From: an uncultured Erysipelotrichaceae bacterium
GTDB taxonomy: Bacteria > Bacillota_I > Bacilli_A > RF39 > UBA660
Assembly (NCBI GenBank): GCA_951801995.1
Contig: CATOOY010000059.1
Span: forward strand, 1 to 6,340
Length of the DNA: 6,340 bases
Direction: 5' to 3'
Shown: one piece after another, positions 1-3,633 of the stretch
Layout of the letters: every line of letters starts with the position of its first letter
How positions within the stretch are numbered: position 1 is the first letter of the stretch
Notes under the pieces: model-generated
What the model was told of the DNA's origin: nothing
Database searches by the model: none
The model's input: the letters and a program-made list of their open reading frames with translations, nothing else
Program-made: the position numbers and the translations under genes

Positions 1-213
1 AAATCAAGAAGTGAAATTATAAGAGAGTATGATTTAATACCATCTGTATTTAATAGGTGGGTAAAAGAATTTAATACAACAGGGTCATTTAAAGCAAAGG
101 ATAATCGAACAGAAGAAGAAAACGAATTAATACGTTTACAAAAAGAAAATAAGCAGTTACGAATGGAGAATGATATTTTAAAGCAAGCGGTGCTGATAAT
201 GGGACGAAAATAA
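1..213 (+). CDS. IS3-family transposase OrfA, C-terminal part
   Basis: Frame 1 is open from the first base to TAA at 211-213, giving the last 70 residues of OrfA. OrfA of IS3 elements carries the helix-turn-helix that recognises the terminal repeats, plus a leucine zipper used for multimerisation. What is visible is the end of the helix-turn-helix (PSVFNRWVKEF) and then a heptad-like coiled coil, ENELIRLQKENKQLRMENDI, which is the expected zipper. It closes with LKQAVLIMGRK, a typical OrfA ending just before the frameshift site. The start codon and most of the helix-turn-helix lie upstream of the window. Its frame overlaps the orfB frame, which is open from 174. Confidence 0.85.
   Translation, partial: KSRSEIIREYDLIPSVFNRWVKEFNTTGSFKAKDNRTEEENELIRLQKENKQLRMENDILKQAVLIMGRK
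207..213 (+). other. Candidate programmed -1 frameshift site joining orfA to orfB
   Basis: The orfA frame ends CGA AAA TAA. The four A at 207-210 allow the tRNA on AAA to slip back one base, after which reading continues ATA AAA ATC in the orfB frame. The orfB frame is open from 174, so the shift could lie anywhere from 174 to 213, but A-AAA next to the stop is the best slip site. IS3 elements commonly make the OrfAB transposase this way. No convincing downstream pseudoknot was worked out, and the match is only to an AAAA tetramer, not a full slippery heptamer. Confidence 0.5.
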
Positions 214-254
214 AAATCATATTATCAAATAAAGACAAGTATAGTATCAGTGCC

Positions 255-1040
255 ATGTGTAAAGCTCTAAAAGTGTCCAGAGTTCTTGTCTATTACCAAC
301 GAAAAAATAAAAGAAAAGATAAAAAATTAGAAGAAGAAATAATTCGAATTTTTAAAGAAAGTAGAAACAATTATGGTTCAAGAAAAATAAAGGTAGAATT
401 AAAAAAGATAGGATACCAAGTATCTCTTAGAAAAATAAGAACGCTTATGAAATTAAATGGGCTTGTAAGCAACTATACAATAAACCAATTTAAAATACAT
501 AAGTCAACATGTAATGAGGAAAAAGTAGAAAACATATTAAATAGAGAGTTTAATCGACAAAAACAATTAGATGTTGTAGTAAGTGATTTAACTTATGTAA
601 ATGTAACTGGGAAATGGAATTATATATGTCTCATATTGGATCTATGGAATCGTGAGATTGTGGGATATGCTGCAGGAAAGAAGAAAACTGCAGAGTTAGT
701 TTATAAAGCATTTAGTAAAATACCTTATGATTTAAATAAAATCAATATATTTCATACAGACAGAGGAAATGAATTTAAAAATAAGGTGATAGATGAATTA
801 ATAGAAACCTTTCAAATAAAAAGATCATTATCAAAAAAAGGATGTCCATATGACAATGCAGTAGCAGAAGCAACTTATAAAATTATAAAAACGGAGTTTG
901 CATATAATAGATGTTTTGAAAGTTTTGAAGAGCTAGAACGCGAATTATTTGATTATGTGAATTGGTATAACAACATTCGTATTCATGGTTCTCTAGATTA
1001 TCAAACACCTGTTCATTACAGATTGCAAGTGTCCTTATAA
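255..1040 (+). CDS. IS3-family transposase OrfB (DDE integrase domain)
   Basis: This is the catalytic half of the IS3 transposase, which cuts and joins DNA through a circular intermediate. Counting from the ATG at 255, residues 24-75 form the HTH_21-like segment (IIRIFKES..YGSRKI). The retroviral-integrase fold follows, with D111 in VVVSDLTYV, D169 in FHTDRGNEF and E205 in DNAVAEATYK. D169 and E205 are 35 residues apart, the diagnostic DD(35)E spacing. The C-terminal DYVNWYNN..RIHGSLDYQTP motif is also typical. The ATG at 255 has no ribosome binding site, and the frame is open upstream through IKIILSNKDKYSISA, so the real product is probably an OrfAB fusion made by frameshifting, joining orfB near 210 (276 residues from there). 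All catalytic residues are present. Confidence 0.93.
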   Translation: MCKALKVSRVLVYYQRKNKRKDKKLEEEIIRIFKESRNNYGSRKIKVELKKIGYQVSLRKIRTLMKLNGLVSNYTINQFKIHKSTCNEEKVENILNREFNRQKQLDVVVSDLTYVNVTGKWNYICLILDLWNREIVGYAAGKKKTAELVYKAFSKIPYDLNKINIFHTDRGNEFKNKVIDELIETFQIKRSLSKKGCPYDNAVAEATYKIIKTEFAYNRCFESFEELERELFDYVNWYNNIRIHGSLDYQTPVHYRLQVSL

Positions 1041-1069
1041 AATTTGTCTAAAAAACTGTTGACAATCCA
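1041..1069. repeat. Right terminal inverted repeat of the newer IS
   Basis: The 29 bases after the orfB stop include TTTGTCTAAAAAACTGTTGA and end CAATCCA. Read inward from the outside this is TGGATTGTCAAC..., with the TG/CA terminal dinucleotide of IS3 elements. The mate at the left end is outside the window, so the exact repeat length is inferred from position rather than from pairing. Confidence 0.7.
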
Positions 1070-1499
1070 ATAATTTATATAGTCCTCAATTGCTTTCATT
1101 AAGTCATCTATTGTCTTGCATTTATCTTTTTGTTCATAAAACATTTGCGTTTTAAGAAGTCCAAAAAAGTTTTCCATCATTCCATTATCTATACTATTTC
1201 CTTTTCTAGACATGCTTTGTTTTATTCCTTTTTAATGGTTTTAAATCTAATTTAACCATTATTTTATATACTTTTTTATGATTAACATTATATCCTTGAT
1301 TTCTAAGTTCTAATGTAATTCTACGATAACCATATCTTTCCTTATTATTTATAAATATTTTTTTTATGATTTCCTTATTTTTATTATCTTTATTTGTTTT
1401 AGATAAAGTATAATAATATACTAATTTAGCTAATCTAGATACTTTTAGAAGAATCATTAATGGATATTTTAGCCGAAGTTCACTTACAACATTTACTTT
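1070..1499 (-). pseudogene. IS150-like transposase OrfB remnant, internally deleted and truncated
   Basis: Reading down from 1499, the frame gives KVNVVSELRLKYPLMILLKV and then an HTH_21-like stretch (KERYGYRRITLELRNQGYNV), ending LKPLKRNKTKHV* at 1206. In another frame the sequence continues as KQSMSRKGNSIDNGMMENFF, the conserved region around the last DDE glutamate, to INY at 1070. In related transposases about 120-130 residues holding both catalytic aspartates lie between these two blocks, so an out-of-frame deletion has joined them near 1210-1225. The expected ending, YYNNKRI plus the C-terminus, is missing because the newer IS inserted after INY. There is no functional product. Confidence 0.85.
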
Positions 1500-1762
1500 T
1501 TCTTCTGTTGTTGGGTCTTCCGTGCTTGAACAACGGCTCTTAATTTTTTTAGTATTTTAGTTTCGCTTTTAAATATAGATTTTCTTCTTCTAATTTTTTT
1601 ATCTTTCCTAAGTATATCAAAGCCATGCCTATCTATGAATCTTACCAAGTACATTACAATACGATTTCGTATTTTATATTTACTGGCAATTGGTTTTCTT
1701 GATTGCCCATTTTTCTTTTTATTATATATATCTATTTTATCTTCATAGCTTAATTTACTCAT
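1493..1762 (-). pseudogene. IS150-like transposase OrfA remnant, internally deleted
   Basis: The frame from ATG at 1762 encodes 89 residues; an upstream in-frame ATG at 1786 lies inside the terminal repeat and is less likely. Residues 1-52 (MSKLSYEDKIDIYNKKKNG to FDILRK) match the first helix-turn-helix of IS150-type OrfA. Residues 68-89 (TKILKKLRAVVQARK..KKK) match its very end. Full-length relatives are about 170 residues, so the second helix-turn-helix and most of the leucine zipper are gone, although the frame is still open. The tail CAG AAG AAA AAG TAA is an A-rich slip site that would lead into orfB in the -1 frame, so the original frameshift signal survives. Confidence 0.8.
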
Positions 1763-1769
1763 ATAAAAA

Positions 1770-1804
1770 CCTGTTTCTATGTCCAAAAAACGGGGTTTAT
1801 ATCA
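1770..1804. repeat. Left terminal repeat of the older IS
   Basis: On the - strand from 1804 the sequence starts TGATATAAACCCCGTTTTTT and then GGACATAGAAACAGG. It follows the pattern of IS150-type left ends: TG, a CCC block, a T run, GGAC, then GAAA. It sits just upstream of the old orfA start, where the left end should be. The outermost base is uncertain by a few positions because no intact partner repeat is present. Confidence 0.6.
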
Positions 1805-1907
1805 TATAATATAATTTCTTTTTTATAAGAAGTAAAAAATTGTTGAAAGGAATAATAAAAGTTGCTATGGATAAAATAGTATTAAGTAAACTGAAACTTA
1901 AAAATTA

Positions 1908-1943
1908 TTTTATTCTGTCAATAAAGTGTTTTATTTTGTCAAT
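1908..1943 (+). repeat. Two 15-bp direct repeats, 21 bp apart, upstream of the pilin-like gene
   Basis: TTTTATTCTGTCAAT at 1908-1922 and TTTTATTTTGTCAAT at 1929-1943 match at 14 of 15 bases. Their start-to-start distance of 21 bp is two turns of the DNA helix, so a dimeric regulator could bind both copies on the same face. They lie 37-72 bp upstream of the -10 box at 1980, a usual place for an activator. The TGTCAAT core resembles the Spo0A box (TGTCRAA) but with a mismatch, so the regulator is unknown. Confidence 0.5.
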
Positions 1944-1956
1944 TTTACTAAAATTA

Positions 1957-1985
1957 TGTTTTTTTTTTTTTTTTTTTGTTATAAT
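1957..1985 (+). promoter_or_regulatory. Extended -10 promoter with a T19 tract for the pilin-like gene
   Basis: TGTTATAAT at 1977-1985 is a perfect extended -10 element (TGnTATAAT). The usual -35 position, 17 bp upstream, falls at 1957-1962 and reads TGTTTT, a poor match. The whole spacer is a run of T from 1959 to 1977. Promoters with a good extended -10 can work without a -35, and the direct repeats upstream could supply activation. A start near 1991-1993 would give a leader of about 28-30 bases before the ATG at 2021. The ribosome binding site is GGGTGGTGAT at 2007-2016. Confidence 0.6.
1959..1977. repeat. Homopolymeric run of 19 T
   Basis: Nineteen consecutive T fill the spacer just before the extended -10 element of the small pilin-like gene. 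Tracts of this length are unstable during replication. In other bacteria, homopolymers between promoter elements switch genes on and off by changing the -35/-10 distance. Here this is an inference from position only. The exact count may also vary in the assembly, because long homopolymers are hard to sequence. Confidence 0.85.
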
Positions 1986-2020
1986 AAAAATAGATTTATG
2001 ATTGAAGGGTGGTGATGTAG

Positions 2021-2188
2021 ATGAAGGAAGCAGCTGGTGAAGCAAATATGACAGTAATCACTATCGTTTTAATTGCTATTGTTTTAGCGGCAGGAATCCC
2101 ATTAATTAATAGACTTATGGCACAAACACAAGCAAAAAGTGAATGTATCAATAATGGTCAAACATGGGTGAACGGTCGATGCCAATAA
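2021..2188 (+). CDS. Small single-helix protein, candidate Tad/Flp-type pilin
   Basis: This 55-residue ORF starts at ATG 2021, preceded by a GGTGGTGAT ribosome binding site. Residues 1-9 (MKEAAGEAN) are polar, residues 10-33 (MTVITIVLIAIVLAAGIPLI) form one strong hydrophobic helix, and the tail is polar, with C42 and C54 framing NNGQTW..NGR. A short leader, a G-E pair at 6-7, an N-terminal helix and very small size fit Flp-like pilins of Tad systems, where a peptidase cuts after a Gly. The two cysteines could form a disulfide outside the cell. The next gene downstream is TadZ-like, which supports the reading. The cleavage site does not have the usual E at +5, so it could also be another small membrane peptide. 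Its own promoter and terminator suggest a separate abundant transcript. Confidence 0.7.
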   Translation: MKEAAGEANMTVITIVLIAIVLAAGIPLINRLMAQTQAKSECINNGQTWVNGRCQ

Positions 2189-2214
2189 ACTTATCTTTCT
2201 TTTATATGATTTTT

Positions 2215-2260
2215 CTAAATATGTGAGTAGACTTTCTATTCACATATTTAGTCTTTTGTT
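2215..2260 (+). terminator. Rho-independent terminator after the pilin-like gene
   Basis: CTAAATATGTGAGTAGA at 2215-2231 pairs with TCTATTCACATATTTAG at 2235-2251, a 17-bp stem with one G-T pair and a CTT loop. It is followed by TCTTTTGTT. The stem is long but AT-rich. It starts 26 bases past the stop codon. It should end most pilin-like transcripts and leave only read-through, or a separate promoter, for the TadZ-like gene. A TATAAT at 2266-2271 lies just behind it but has no recognisable -35. Confidence 0.85.
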
Positions 2261-2316
2261 GTTATTATAATTATTTATAGTAAGAAGAAAGGACTAAATA
2301 TAGAAAGGGGATATAT

Positions 2317-3357
2317 ATGAATGTCATTATCAGTAATAAATATACACAAGATCTTCATAAATTAAATATTGATATTATTAAATCATTAGAAGGTGAATTT
2401 ACAGTCGAAGAAATAATAACACAGTTTAAAAACTTTTTTTGTCAACGTATGATTATAGATATTACAGCTATTAAGGATTATCGAAATATATCTACTTTGC
2501 AAAAATTATCTATTTCACTTGATATGGATAAAGTTATCTTAATATTGGATGATATACCTGAAAGCTCTTCTCCTGCTTATTTATCTGACCTTGTTTCTAT
2601 AGGAATTTACAATTTTACAAAAAATGTAGATGGTGTTATGTATTTATATGAACATCCAAATTCTTATAGAGATGTTGCACAATATCATCAGTTTGAAGTG
2701 GCTTCTGGAAAAAATATTTCAGAAGGAGGAATTGAAGTAGTAGGCTCTACTTCGCAACCTACTAAAGCAACTTTAACAACGCATACAAAAGCACAAACTA
2801 GAAGAATTATTGGTATAAAAAATGTTACAAAGCAATCGGGGGCTACTACCTTTACTTATATGCTTAGAAATCAATTAGCTAGATTTTGTAAGGTAGTTGC
2901 GATTGAAGTTGATAAAGGTGACTTTACCTTTTTTAAAGATAAACGACTTATTAGTGTTTCTACATCAGAGTTAAAAAAGACTATTCAAAAGTATTCAAAA
3001 GTAGATGTTATTTTAATAGATATCAATAATAGTAAAGAGGCAAAGGAACTTTGTACAGAGATTGTTTATTTAATTGAACCTTCTGTTATTAAATTAAATA
3101 AATTAATGGCTATTAGTGCTTCTACTTTAAAAATGCTTAAAAATGAGAAAGTTATTTTAAATCAGAGTTTACTTACACCAAAAGATGTTTTAGATTTTGA
3201 ATATGAATCTGGTCTTAAAATATTTTTCAATATGCCTCCTTTAGATGAGAGAGAAAAAAGTATCTTTATTCTTAATAAATTTTTAGATAGATTAGGCTTT
3301 GATGTAGGAGAAGATGTAGAAGAAAATAAAAAACATAAATTATTTGGTTGGTTATAA
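2317..3357 (+). CDS. CpaE/TadZ-like protein (receiver-like domain plus MinD/ParA-like ATPase fold)
   Basis: The 346-residue protein starts at ATG 2317, six bases after an AAAGGGG ribosome binding site. Residues 1-120 look like a receiver-type alpha/beta domain (KVILILDD at 72-79, then SIGIYNFTKN at 94-103). Residues 121-160 are a polar linker. Residues 163-330 resemble the SIMIBI ATPase fold: GIKNVTKQSGATT (166-178) is a deviant Walker A with K172 and G175-A-T-T, VVAIEVDK (193-200) lies where Walker A' would be, and DVILIDINN (230-238) is a Walker B-like strand. This pattern is that of CpaE/TadZ, which sits at the pole and helps place Tad pilus assembly. The catalytic Lys of GKT is replaced by Ala, as in many TadZ/CpaE proteins. 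The gene stands alone with the pilin-like ORF; no TadA, TadB/C or peptidase is in the window. The family assignment rests on motif reading only. Confidence 0.75.
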   Translation: MNVIISNKYTQDLHKLNIDIIKSLEGEFTVEEIITQFKNFFCQRMIIDITAIKDYRNISTLQKLSISLDMDKVILILDDIPESSSPAYLSDLVSIGIYNFTKNVDGVMYLYEHPNSYRDVAQYHQFEVASGKNISEGGIEVVGSTSQPTKATLTTHTKAQTRRIIGIKNVTKQSGATTFTYMLRNQLARFCKVVAIEVDKGDFTFFKDKRLISVSTSELKKTIQKYSKVDVILIDINNSKEAKELCTEIVYLIEPSVIKLNKLMAISASTLKMLKNEKVILNQSLLTPKDVLDFEYESGLKIFFNMPPLDEREKSIFILNKFLDRLGFDVGEDVEENKKHKLFGWL

Positions 3358-3360
3358 AAA

Positions 3361-3567
3361 CAAAGAACAAGAGGAGTACATTATATTCTTTTATAGAGAG
3401 TTCATAGTTGGTGAAAATGGATACTGAATATAGTGAAAGGTAGCTTGGGAGTTTAGTATTTGAAATAAAGTAGAGTATTACGTATATATGCGTTAAATAT
3501 TTAAGGTAATTTTTTACGAATTAAGGTGGTACCACGCTTTTTAACGTCCTTAAAAAGACGTTTTTTT
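3361..3567 (+). promoter_or_regulatory. T-box riboswitch controlling valS
   Basis: This leader senses the charging of tRNA-Val. Stem I landmarks are AGTA at 3375-3378, AGAGAG at 3395-3400 and GGTGAAA at 3410-3416. CATTATATTC (3379-3388) pairs with GAATATAGTG (3426-3435), and CAAG (3368-3371) pairs with CTTG (3444-3447). The internal loop between these helices holds AAAGGTAG, so the specifier reads GTA (Val) at 3440-3442. A second GTA at 3456-3458 lies outside this loop. The T-box AAGGTGGTACCACG is at 3523-3536; its TGGT (3527-3530) matches a tRNA end ACCA, with discriminator A as in tRNA-Val. Uncharged tRNA would stabilise the antiterminator and let valS be transcribed. Confidence 0.93.
3543..3567 (+). 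terminator. T-box leader terminator
   Basis: AACGTC (3543-3548) pairs with GACGTT (3557-3562), and a T run (3561-3567) follows, so this is the regulated attenuator ahead of valS. An overlapping alternative stem, CTTTTTAA (3537-3544) with TTAAAAAG (3550-3557), uses the same bases and could compete. The terminator ends about 66 bases before the valS start codon. Confidence 0.8.
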
Positions 3568-3633
3568 GTATATAAAAGTAAATTATGATAAAATAGATAG
3601 TATATAATTCTATGTAGAGAAGGAGAAATAAAT

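Larger units (their letters stand above)
1..1069 (+). mobile_element. IS3-family insertion sequence, right-hand part (left end outside window)
   Basis: The segment holds the end of an orfA, an overlapping orfB in the -1 frame and a terminal repeat, the standard IS3-family arrangement. The right boundary is placed after the CCA at 1067-1069, because IS3-family ends finish in CA. From 1070 the - strand reads as a different transposase that is broken exactly at this point, which supports the boundary. The orfB has no stops or missing catalytic residues, so the copy looks recent and possibly active. The left end and the target duplication cannot be seen. IS3 elements usually duplicate 3-4 bp, so ATA or ATAA at 1070 would be expected again at the left junction. 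Confidence 0.88.
1070..1804 (-). mobile_element. Decayed IS150-like IS3-family element, interrupted by the newer IS
   Basis: On the - strand this segment reads terminal repeat, short orfA, -1 frameshift, short orfB, the order of an IS150-type IS3 element. Both genes lack a middle part: orfA loses the region between its N-terminal helix-turn-helix and its last 25 residues, and orfB loses the first two catalytic aspartates. The 3' end of orfB and the right end are cut off by the newer IS at 1069/1070. The remaining 735 bp compare with about 1.4-1.5 kb for intact relatives. The element cannot transpose on its own. Confidence 0.82.

Noticed and set aside
1016..1069. Continuation of the - strand transposase frame past 1070 (IVNSFLDKFYKDTCNL)
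   Set aside because: These residues are read through the terminal repeat and orfB end of the newer IS, not from the old transposase.
1843..1871. TTGAAA with TATGGA 17 bp downstream, as a promoter
   Set aside because: The -10 matches only half of the consensus and no gene follows before the much better extended -10 at 1980.
1893..1942. Two TTGACA hexamers on the - strand within the direct repeats, as possible -35 boxes towards the old IS
   Set aside because: No acceptable -10 box lies 16-18 bp downstream of either one on that strand.
3603..3608. TATAAT just upstream of valS as a second promoter past the T-box terminator
   Set aside because: There is no -35-like hexamer at 16-18 bp and no TG extension; in such AT-rich DNA this match is expected by chance.
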